A stretch of DNA of 64,000 nt from Pisaster brevispinus (taxonomy: Eukaryota; Echinodermata; Asteroidea; Forcipulatida; Asteriidae): assembly GCA_023634235.1 (NCBI GenBank), contig JAMKCF010000007.1:21768592-21832591 (forward strand). Reading direction: 5' to 3'. Under the pieces are notes generated by a model. It was not told the origin of the DNA and did no database searches. It saw only the letters and a program-made list of their open reading frames with translations. Each line of letters starts with the position of its first letter. Position 1 is the first letter of the stretch. The position numbers were made by a program, and so were the translations under genes. Positions 35,077 to 44,931 of this stretch are shown piece after piece.

Positions 35077-36428
35077 CTGTTAGAAAAATAGACAAAATCT
35101 ACCAGGAAGGTTTGGTTTAGAATTGAGTAGAAACCTACAAAGTTTTAGTACTGCAACTTGGTACTTATACTCAAGTACTGTTCAAAGGTTCTTGCACAGG
35201 CCTGATAATGCACAACGGAGGCAGTTAACACCATTGCCATGGTGCCCTTGAAATGTACCATTTCCCTCATCAACTCAGATGCCCCCTCACTAAGACAAAA
35301 CTGCCTTACACCCTTACAAAAGTGACGCATCAGGCATGCTCAAACTTATACTCAGTGAGCAATTTCTAAAAACCATTTCTAAGGAAGCATAGTTTGGGTG
35401 CTTCTTGTTTTCCATTCTCCTATTTTCAATCGGTGCTTATTATTTTTTGTTATTTGTTTTCATTTTTATTCAATCAATTTTTTTACTTTATTTATTTATT
35501 TATTTTGTCTGTCTCCTCTTGCTTTGTTTTCCATGATTTATCTTTTTGTTCCTGGCTAGGTACGTCTGTTTTCTGTATTTCTTTTTCTTTTAGGTGTTTT
35601 TTGCTGGGTTTTTTTTCTGTAGGGACCCCAATGGAAATAAGTTATTGGTTTGTTTTTGTTGTTTTGTTTTGGGGTTTTTTTGTGAGGGGCTATCCTTGGA
35701 TAATTTTGTGTAGTTTTTCTTTCTTGTGTTCTGTTTTGGTTTATTTCATTTCATTGGTTTTTTAACCTGTTGTGTATGTTTTTTGCCATGTTCTTGCTGG
35801 ATTTTTATCCGAACAAATTCAATTAATCAACCAATCAGCAAAGTATTACTTTGACTAAATGTCACATACTAAGTTACTCAACTTTAAATGTACTTCAATA
35901 AATAATTGTGATCAAAGTACACTCTTGTTTAATTCCCATTAGTGCGTTATCGCTTTCATCCATGTGTATGGACCATAGGAGTTTAACTGCACATCAACAT
36001 TCAGGTGCTAAAAATATGTGCATCTTTGGGCCAGACTCTACGAAAATGAAAACACAGTATCCTCTTTTCAGAGGTTTTTGTAGACTCTTGACATCATCTC
36101 AAAATCTACAGGTTTCATCATTTTAAACTACTCCTATATACTCATGTCATACAGTCATACTTCAAACTGCCTTTAGTACTAATAAACCCCACGTCCTATC
36201 ATACTTTTTTCTGGCTATTTTTGAGGAAGACCAAATAACTGTGATGCTGCACACTTTTAAAAAAAATGTTGTGTCAAAATGTTTTAATAATCGCTCCAGC
36301 TACTGGGTCTATTTCTGAGGTAGACTGTTCCATTCATTCATTCATCTATACATTACATCTACTGTATCTTCATTGACAACATTAGCTGGGACAATCACAT
36401 AAAGGCAGAAATCGGCCTCCAGTAGGGC

Positions 36429-36640
36429 CTAGACCCAGTAACTGGGGTGCTGCTAGCCCACCTTGTTGGGCTGTTATGGCTCTCTTTTAACATCGGTCAT
36501 ATTACAGTCGAGACCGATGTTAAAAGAGAGCCATAACAGCCCAACAAGGTGGGCTAGGGTGCTGCACTCCTTTAACAATGTTTTGACATTTTTCGGTCGC
36601 ACTAGCTAGAGTAGAAGTACGACCGATCGATGCCCCCCAA
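36429..36640. mobile_element. MITE of the TAGACCCAGTAACTGGGG family, interrupted
   Basis: Left end CTAGACCCAGTAACTGGGGTG, then a nested hairpin element, then the continuation GCTGCACTCCTTTAAC and the inner hairpin TTCGGTCGCACTAG / GTACGACCGA. The right terminal half is missing or diverged. Confidence 0.65.
36453..36557. mobile_element. Hairpin MITE CTAGCCCACC...GGTGGGCTAG with 7 bp target duplication
   Basis: Arms of about 45 bp are essentially perfect inverted copies (CTAGCCCACCTTGTTGGGCT / AGCCCAACAAGGTGGGCTAG) around a short centre. GGTGCTG stands immediately on both sides (36446-36452 and 36558-36564), as expected for a target duplication. It sits inside the older MITE that starts at 36429. 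Confidence 0.85.
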
Positions 36641-36899
36641 AAAAATAAATAAACTAGACATAATTTTTTGTTCCATAACAAAAACAAGGTGTTCGGTATA
36701 GACATTTTCGAGTTAGCAGAGGTAGTGTTTTCAAAGCAAAAACCGAAAAAACTTAGTACGACAAATTGATACGTAAAGTGAATGATAGAAGATTTCGTAT
36801 TTGAAATAAAAAACTTTGATAAATTAAAAAACTGATTAAATCATTCCGTTTTCATAGCTCATTTTATTATCAAAACATTGAGATTCATAGTTATTGTTT

Positions 36900-38647
36900 T
36901 GCTGGAATTGACAGTCCTATGGGTAAAACTGTATTCGATATAGAGGGACCATCTGATTTCAAGATCATATTGTTTGCAGGCCTCAAAACGAAGACCGGGA
37001 GTGATTATTTTCACTTAAGCTCTCAGTTTTGACCAGAATTGAAGCTCACAGGGAGACACAGTTTGTGTAATCATTGGGGATGGTGCAAGTTATGTATATA
37101 CAAATTTGGTTCTCCGGATAAAGGTTAATTTAATGTAAGGACGCCATCGAGTCGTCATCATCCCGAAAATAACTGCAGTTTCATCTTCACACTCGAGTCT
37201 AAGTATGTAAAGTTGTAGGTCTCAACCCTTTTTTGGTTAATGGGATATGAAGTTTTTAAGTATGGAATAAGCATCTTTCAGTTTCGACCAGAAGTAAAGG
37301 TCACAGAGCTGCATAGGGTCACACTTTGTGTAAAATTAAAAAAATACACTCCATGGTCTTTCACATGGACCAAAGATCTGGTATGTAGCAGTTATAGTTT
37401 TCCAGATATGTTTTTTTGTAAAAATTAAACATTGATTCAATGTTATGACGTTCATTGACACACTAAGGTCTAAGTACATGGTTAGCATAAAGTCAAAACC
37501 CTTTTTGGTTCAAGAGTTATGTTTTTTTCCATACACAGTACATATACATAATATACCTGAGCGGGGATTAGCATCAATTCAATCCGATAGTTGAAAATTA
37601 AACCATGACAAAAATAATGATTTTTGAAAGTAAAAAAACAAAATAAAAAACACTAGGCAAGTTCATGGATATCAACATTATTGTAGACAAAAAAGGAATG
37701 CCCCCTCTTTTTAACGGTGATTTTGAAATAAAGCTTACCATTTTAATCACCGTGTCTGAAGGGCATACTCAAAGGGCCTAGAGCGCCTTTGGCAGGCATG
37801 GTCACGTCGATCAACGTGACGTGGGTCTCGGTGTTTGATGAGAAACAAACCAATGTCGTTCTTTTTCAGTTGAAGTTTTTGTCATTTAGTCAAAGTCATA
37901 CAAATCCCTAAAGCAGGTGGACATCTCAGTAAAACCTCCTCTTTTATTCCTTGTTTTCCATTAAGCCATCAGACGAGCACAGCGGAACTAAATTCACACT
38001 GAACTTTGAATGAGTTTGAGTTTTTTATGTGCGGGACACGTGTTGTTACAACGTACAAGAATAAGCAACGCAATGATACATTTCCGTTGTGTGGGACTGT
38101 GTGCACAGGCTTCGTGGACTTTGAACCTTATGAATAATGGAGCGGACAGTCAGTTACAGCGCTTTTCTCCATACACACATAAACTGCGGTTAATACTAAT
38201 TTTGGCTGTAACACCCATTTAGGACCAGAAGTTAAGGTCATATTGGCATCATTTCTGTGCAAAAGTTTCGGAAGGATCATAGATCTACAATCTGATGTGA
38301 AAATTGTGACGAAACGATCAGTAGTTTTTGAGATATGAATTTTTTAAATATTCAACTTCCGGTTTGAACCGGAAGTCAAGGTCAAATGAGGTCGCGTTCA
38401 GTGTAGCGTTTTTAGAGTCATACCAGGCCTATCCGATGATGTATAGATTGTGAAAATCCATTGTGTAGTTTTGGAGTTATGATTTTTTCAAATATTAAAC
38501 TTTGATTTAACGTAACTCGACACCTGATGATGTCATCATGACGTAACTGAAGCGGTTTTATCTCCTAATAAATATCTAACTAAATATGAAGTTTCAAGTT
38601 CATATGAGCTTGGAAAGGGTGCTTTTGTTAGCGGACAAGGGACGCTG

Positions 38648-38678
<31 letters not shown>

Positions 38679-38745
38679 TTAAGAAAAAAAAAAAAAAACC
38701 GAACAATAATAAGAGGTGTTCCGGGCTGAATGCCCGAACACCTAA
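36900..38745. repeat. Degenerate reiterated element ending in (GAA)n and a hairpin
   Basis: At least four loosely spaced repeats of a module that contains GACC(A/G)GAAGT(A/C)AAGGTCA, then a GTGTAA-like phrase, then a GAGTTAT/GAGATATGAATTTTT phrase: near 37028, 37279, 38219 and 38358. The stretch ends in an (AGA)n run at about 38648-38677, an A run, and the hairpin AGGTGTTCCGGGC / GCCCGAACACCT at 38714-38743. I know similar 3' ends from marine invertebrate repeats, but I cannot classify this one. Confidence 0.55.
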
Positions 38746-38880
38746 TAAATAAAAATAAAACATTAAAAAGAGTACAGCACCCCAGGTCTAGGCTTGACTC
38801 AGTCTATGACTCGAGTCAGCACCAGGAGATCGAGGACGGTTATGATTTATATCACAGCGAACTAGGTCCGAGACCTAGAA

Positions 38881-38936
38881 CTATGGTTCGTTCCGTTATC
38901 GTTCGTGGAGACGATAGCGGAACGAACCGTACATAG
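38881..38936. repeat. Foldback hairpin GGTTCGTTCCG.TATCGT
   Basis: GGTTCGTTCCGTTATCGTT pairs with GACGATAGCGGAACGAACC across a short loop. Related pieces are at about 21155-21190 and 48665-48720. Confidence 0.7.
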
Positions 38937-39447
38937 TTAGATCATAGAGAAAGGACAGAGACTCTATTAGACCATCGGCCGTCCAGTCGTATCTTACAGT
39001 CTTGTTCTCTTCAACGAGGGTTTACTCAGTAACCACTCAAAAACGAAGATAATAATACCAACTTGTTCCCACGCTCAAATGTTGCACATTATTTCGTAAT
39101 TTGACGACAAAAATCGCCCTAATTTGTGCAACGATATACGGTAACTGAGTCAGGCGCGAGTAGGTTGTCCAATGAAATTTGGTCTCTCATCAGGCAATTG
39201 ACCAATCAAAATTAGTCTTATGGAAGCGTGCGGATGTACGAAGGAACGCGCTGCGACGTATTATGTAGAAGCGAAGCGCATTTACGAATTTGCACAATTT
39301 TGAGATTGCGCTGTTATTCTGCATTCCCAGACTAGCACTGAATCTGAAAATTGAGCAAAATTTTGCGCAATCTCCATATTGTGCAAATCTATAAAATGCG
39401 CTCAGCATAAACAAAATTTTCACGCAGCTGGATGTCATGTGGGCAAC

Positions 39448-40844
39448 ATGTCAGAAAAAGACAGCGAGAAGCAGTCAAATTTACAGTGTTATGCCCATTT
39501 GTGTGATGTTCATGAAGCCTTTACACCTATAACTGAAACATAGTGGACAAAATTCAGACAATGTGTGCAGATTTGGAAGGAACTTCACGGAAAATCAGCT
39601 GAAATAGCGAGGTGTTTCTTGCAAGATAGTGGCGGTGATGGTGCAGCTTGCGCTGCAGTAAGTTAGTACCTAACGCAACGATGGTGGTTTTCCCCCTTTT
39701 CATCAGAAGGGTTACCAATATTTCACGGATGCTACAAAACAAAGACGGGCTGTACTTGCCAGGCAGAAGCTAAATAAGGAACGTGTGCCTGCTGCTGAAG
39801 GTTAGAGAATCAATTGTTTCAAGTTATATATTGAACATTTATTTTTGACATTCGTGACTGCATTCTCTTGCTCTTATTATATAGACTTACTCTGAGATTG
39901 GGTGGCTAGCTGCGAAACTGTACCGCAGTAGCTATTGTGTTCGCTACCAACATTTCTATTTTTTAAAGTTTTATAGAGCTGGGGCGGTGAGTCAAAATAA
40001 AAAAAAACCAAGAGGTGTTCATGCACGTATTGCACGGACATAGGTATAAAGAACATGTTGGGCATTCAGACCCATATTTGTTCACAGTACTGTTTGTAGC
40101 CCTGATGTCTAAGGTTCATGACCAAGACTCAAGAGCTACGTTTATCAGCTACACTAAGTCTTGGGTAGGTGCAGTGATCAGTAACCCTCCTCCCAGTCCC
40201 AGTGGCCTTTGCACGAAGGGTAATGGCTTGTATTGTGTACATTTTCTGTACTAACTAGTAGTAGTAACTACAGGCGATATGACTAATGAGCCATTTCTGT
40301 CGGAGTGTCCATATTTGCAAGATTTTCAAAATTTTTACAAATAAAAAAAATTCATAAAAAGGGAACAGAAATTGTCTCCATGAGTTGGGAATTAATTATA
40401 GCACTGAATAAATTATTTAATTCCTCAACAGATCGACAAAAAAATTCACAAGAGACTGTCGAGTTGCCAGTTTGAAATAAATTGCTTGTAGTGACTTCCA
40501 TAAAATGGTTCCCAGTTTTTTTTAAAAACTGTTTAGCTTGTTTTTGTTTAAAAAGTATTATTATTTACATTTTAGAAAAATCATTGGTGCCAAAAGTGTT
40601 ATTTGAAGAGGGACTTAATTATTATTATTTTTTTTCCCAACCAGATCTCAGTGAATCTTCTCACATCAGAGAGGAGGACTCGGAGCCTGCTGAAAAGAGA
40701 ATTTGAATGCTCCAGTCAAGTTCTTCAATGAAGAAAGAGGGAACCTTATCATCTGCTCATATTTTACCGAGAGTTTGCATCATTTGCCATGAAACTCGGT
40801 ATTCAAACACTTTTTACAGCCCAAATCGCACATTCCACATTTAA
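39448..40844 (+). pseudogene. Decayed Cys-containing invertebrate protein fragment
   Basis: Exon-like piece 1 (39448-39800) starts MSEKDSEKQSNLQCYAHLCD, meets an in-frame TAG at 39541, and is open again (KFRQCVQIWKELHGKSAEIA). After a frame change it carries FHQKGYQYFTDATKQRRAVL, ending at a donor (GAAG|GTTAGA, 39800). Piece 2 (acceptor CCAACCAG, start 40645) joins in phase 1 as AAEDLSESSHIREED, meets TGA at 40704-40706, then continues in the same frame with HILPRVCIICHETRYSN to TAA 40842. The order, a FTE-type segment then H..(C)Y..FT..K..R then LPRVCIIC, matches a layout I remember from uncharacterised echinoderm and cnidarian proteins. Two in-frame stops and a frameshift indicate a dead copy. 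The family name is not known to me. Confidence 0.5.
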
Positions 40845-43459
40845 CCATGAACAATGTGTGTACAACCCTGCACCCCCCCCAAAAAAAAGTTGAAGTAAAT
40901 AAATAAAATAAAATACACGTAATCAACTTATTCATGTATGTGTTTGGTTGGGTAAAATGGTAGCTGTAGGGCTCTTCTTGTCTGTTTTGGGGAAAAAAGG
41001 GGAGGAGCAGGTGATACTGATGGCTACATGTACAAGATATTTTTTATTTTAGTAGTTCTAAGACCTGTGCATGTACTATGTAATTACGCAAATTCTCTAA
41101 ATTGGCAGTGCATGTGACAGGACCATCAATTTAAAGCTAAGTTTCTTTTCAGAACCACATTAATTGAAAGTTGCATGTGCAATGTTATGGTCAACAAACA
41201 GTAGTAATTAAAATGAGATTTAAAGGTTTGTGATGAGAAGTAATCAGGTGAAGTGTTTCTTGTAACAAAACACTGTGGTCTGTTCTGAACTTAGGAGTTC
41301 TGAAAAGAACCAGGATGCATCACAGTACAAAATAGAAACAAAAAAATCACTCATTTGCTTGCCACAAATAAGCATACCTTTCAGTATAATTATGGTTAGC
41401 TTTTTTTAATGAAATGACAACGGTCCAGTAAGCAACAATTCTGCTACTTACAGGTTTTGTAAAATTGGGCCCAGACTGTCTGACTAGAAATTGGTAATCT
41501 AATCTGAGACCATTCTCCATCACCAGTCAACTTTCCTAGCACATCACTATTTTTAAATACTTACTTTAACTTTTTGTATTTTTTTACAACTACCATAGAG
41601 CATCTTCATGTATATATTATTTTTAAATGGAAAATATTGAAAAGGACATTAACGTTGCATTTACATTTCAATTCTTTATCTTATCACACTTCATTAATAA
41701 TCGATACACACATTTTGTATTATTCAAAGTGTTGAAATAAAAGGTTAACATCTGTTAAATGAGCATTCCTTTGTCTTTATGCACACAAACCATGACCATT
41801 ATGACATGATATTATGTGGTTCTTTTTGTAAGTTATGAGTTTGTTATTCATACAGGGGACTGTTTTAAAACTCATACAGAGCTGTGGTGTGAAATTTAAG
41901 CAAAATTTAATGCACAAAGGAATGGGTTTTTTTAACACATGATAACAACATTTGTAGGACATATTTTCTACAGAAAATGATTTGTAGGGACAGGAAAATT
42001 CAAGTACAAAACCTAATAATTTATTAAATTCAGCATTCATATTTTTGATTATGCAAGTTGAATTGACATTCAATAAATTCAAAGATGGAAATATCTGAGG
42101 CTTCTTACTTTTTCTAAGGGCTGTTTTGACATACTTTGTGGGTTAAAAAGTATATCAAAAACTCCAGTTATTTTACAATCAACATGAAATAGTTTGCTTA
42201 TTTATTTGGCAAGACTGAACCCCCCCTCCCCCAGTCAGGTTTTTTATACTTGTGATGTACCCCATTCCTTTCCATGTGTTATACCTGAATTGTTAATTGC
42301 CTGGAAATAGTGTGTTAAAGATTCAACAATTTCACAATGGATCAACTGGCCTATAGCATATTCCCCACCACATAAACACCAAGTACAGTTGAAAATTAGT
42401 GTTCCAATAGTTGATATAAGCATACAAACTTTTAGAAATGCTGTTAGCATACATGATCTTTAAAATTATAAAGGTTTCCACATCATAATCTGATTTTTTT
42501 GGGGGGGGGGGGGTAAACTGTGCCTAGCTGGAGAAAGCCTCTCTTTCTTTGGTCAATTGAGGGCGCTGTTTTTCTTATGTTTTTCCTTATGTTCAAAAAT
42601 GTGACATTTTATCCGTGAATTACACATTAATGTGCAACATTTGAGCGTGGGAACAATTGGATTCTTGCTCAGACACATATTATCTACAACTGGGCTAAGT
42701 TTCATGCAAACCCTCTCCGGAGAGAACAAGAATCGTTTTCTAGAAGGATTTCAGAGCCACGGCCCATAGTCTAAATGGTTAGATTAGGATTCGAGAGAGT
42801 GGGCGGGAGTAAACAATTTCTACTGCCATCTCCCATTACCAACATTGCACCATTGATTACACTTCCCCAATTAGATCTTTTCTTGTTAAAAATAAATGTC
42901 ACTTACCTGTCTCTTTCCACAATCTCGTATCTCACGGGTGTTATTACAGGTAGTAACATTCATGAGTAATAATATAATCAAAATGAAATTGGTTTTTGTT
43001 GCAAGTTTCGTCATGATGTCCGATTTGTAGCGCCCCATAAAACTGCTGCGCATGACGGGAATTCCCCTTTGTGAGAAATCTTGGCTTTAAATTTAAAGGG
43101 GCTTTGCGTAGTTTATAATTCCTTTTATCGTTAATTTATTATTAACGATAATGTTTGATTAATTGCTTAAAATAAACGCGAAAATAATATTATTACAATA
43201 AACAATAGCTACTTATTATCTTTAGGGTTTCTTTGAAGTTGGTATTTGTAGAACAAAGCCAATTATTATTTGCTTGCTTAGTTGCTATCTGTAAATCAGT
43301 TTCTCTCCCAGATATCCTTTACTGAAACAACCACACACACAAAACTTGTGTAATCCCCATAACCCAAATACCATGTAACATGCACCATTTGTGACTGGTT
43401 TCCTCAAAATTTCTGCTAAGCAGGAATTTGCTAAGTAATATTTGTTGCGTAAGTAGTTT

Positions 43460-43816
43460 GGGCTCAATTTCATAGAGCTGCTTAAGTATAAAAAAAGTAG
43501 CTAAGCACAACAAAATCATGCTTACTACAATAAGGTTACCATCCAAAATACAATTTCACGCCACTTGTGATTGGTGGTATCCAGGGCCCAATTTCATAAA
43601 ATTCCGCTTAGCAAATTTCTTTGCTTAGCAAGAAATGAGCAGGGTACCAGTGCTAACAATGTAAACTTTATGGAATGTTGGCTGGTAACTTAATTCTGCT
43701 AGGCAATACTTTTTTTGTGCTTACAGGCTTTATGAAATTGGGCCCTGCTCAATTTTACTTAGCAAGAAATTGTTCAGCAATATTTCCTGCTTTAAGCAGC
43801 TCTATGAAATTGGGCC
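43460..43816. mobile_element. Outer MITE (CATAGAGCTGCTTAAG subfamily), split by an insertion
   Basis: The left end GGGCTCAATTTCATAGAGCTG and the right end CAGCTCTATGAAATTGGGCC are inverted. The middle is interrupted by the complete element at 43584-43745, which belongs to a sister subfamily. Confidence 0.75.
43584..43745. mobile_element. Inner MITE, GGGCCCAATTTCATA family
   Basis: The ends are GGGCCCAATTTCATAAAATT and TTTATGAAATTGGGCCC. The interior matches 26553-26744 with a deletion near the left end. It is inserted in the outer element at 43460-43816. Confidence 0.8.
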
Positions 43817-44509
43817 AAGGTTGGCATAGTGGTTTCTTCCCTTCCTTTCATCTGTGTGGACAGAAGCCTTGCATATGGATTGGGTTTTCAAGTCCTCTCT
43901 TGAGGAGTTTTCCTCCCGCATCTTAAACTCATTTCTTCATCCTATTATTGGCCTAGTGCCTTGGATGTGTGCCACAATAATAATACAAAACTCAAATAAC
44001 TGTTGGGGCACGAAATAAACTTGTTTTAAATGACGTAAGTTTACATTTGGAAACATTCTATGATTACTTTTTTTTATTGTATTTCAATACAGTAACAGAA
44101 ACACTTTATTTACATTTTTCATCTCAAAACACTATCTATGTCTGATATGAAATTTGTTTGGACTGTTATTATCCAGTGGTTAAACATTAACAAGATGGGA
44201 TTATTATCTATGCAGGAAAACAATTCCTGAAAATGCCTAAGTCTTGGTTCTTTAAAGCCATTCACTAGTAAGCAAATTTGGTTGCTAATTATAGCAGGAA
44301 AATGTGCACGCATTGTCTGCATTCAAAACTCTGCTGGAAAGTTAGTGTGCCTTCTGTAATAGTTATGAAGTAGAAGCTGGGTTTAAAAGTCGCTTGGTAA
44401 GCATACATTATTTGCTTACTGGTTAAGCAGACAGCTGCTTACGGTTGTTATCAAATAGTCTTGTGGTTTTAGACTGTCTGTGTTAGAACTACCCAACTAA
44501 TAGCATGAA

Positions 44510-44760
44510 TTTATCAAGTCTTTTGCCAAAGGATTCAAAGCAAAACAAGAGAAATCAAAACAAATGGGTCTTTACGAGTCTATTAAACTGTTCAAGTGAT
44601 GAAGCATTCCGGATGGAGATAGATAGAGAATTCCATGTTCAAGGTAGTGCAAGGGACAACCAAATTGGACTTCCAGCAGAGACTTTGTCGTTTGGGTTGG
44701 CTGAGGTTGACAGCATCAGAAATGTAAGATGGAAACTAGTTGCTCATGGTTTTGTGCATG
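44510..44760 (-). pseudogene. Non-LTR retrotransposon reverse transcriptase C-terminus, relic
   Basis: Read on the minus strand, one frame gives NLSQPKRQSLCWKSNLVVP and a second frame gives TWNSLSISIRNASSLEQFNR followed by LVKTHLF. This order (a VVP segment, then WNSLP..IR..SL..F...LKTHLF) is the usual end of CR1/jockey-type reverse transcriptases. A frameshift, a stop before TWNSLS and loss of the rest show it is a dead fragment. The plus-strand open frame here is its antisense shadow. Confidence 0.75.
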
Positions 44761-44931
44761 TTGAGTGTTGTCTTATATTCATCCATTGGTTGATTGGGAG
44801 CCAGTAAAGTTCAGCAAGTAAAGGTGTGGCGTGGAATACTGCCCTCTGTTGGCGCGTTTGGATGGTCATAGTTCTTGACTGGTAGAAAACCAGGAGTCTT
44901 AGATCATCTCAGGAGAGTCTGACTAATGGAG

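Larger units (their letters stand above)
35077..39447. other. Repeat-dominated stretch upstream of IFI27-like copy A
   Basis: No exon is supportable. A T-rich stretch at about 35400-35770 opens a frame only because of base composition. 36429-36640 is a MITE with a second MITE inside it. About 36900-38745 is a degenerate reiterated element. 38770-38945 is a further foldback patch. The 5' exon(s) and promoter of copy A should lie somewhere here but were not found. Confidence 0.45.
40845..44509. other. Intergenic, AT-rich, with MITEs
   Basis: No exon is supportable. A MITE right half lies near 41395-41472. A run of G with T occurs near 42498-42513. A dispersed GGGCGCTGTTTTT motif occurs near 42562. 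A nested MITE pair occupies 43460-43816. Confidence 0.5.

Noticed and set aside
35394..35765. A 123-residue Phe/Ser/Val-rich plus-strand open frame that looks like a membrane protein
   Set aside because: It comes from a T-rich stretch; no splice context, no domain, and the hydrophobicity is a direct result of base composition.
44505..44807. A 100-residue plus-strand frame with AFRMEIDREFHVQGS
   Set aside because: It is antisense to a reverse transcriptase remnant whose motifs are clear on the minus strand.
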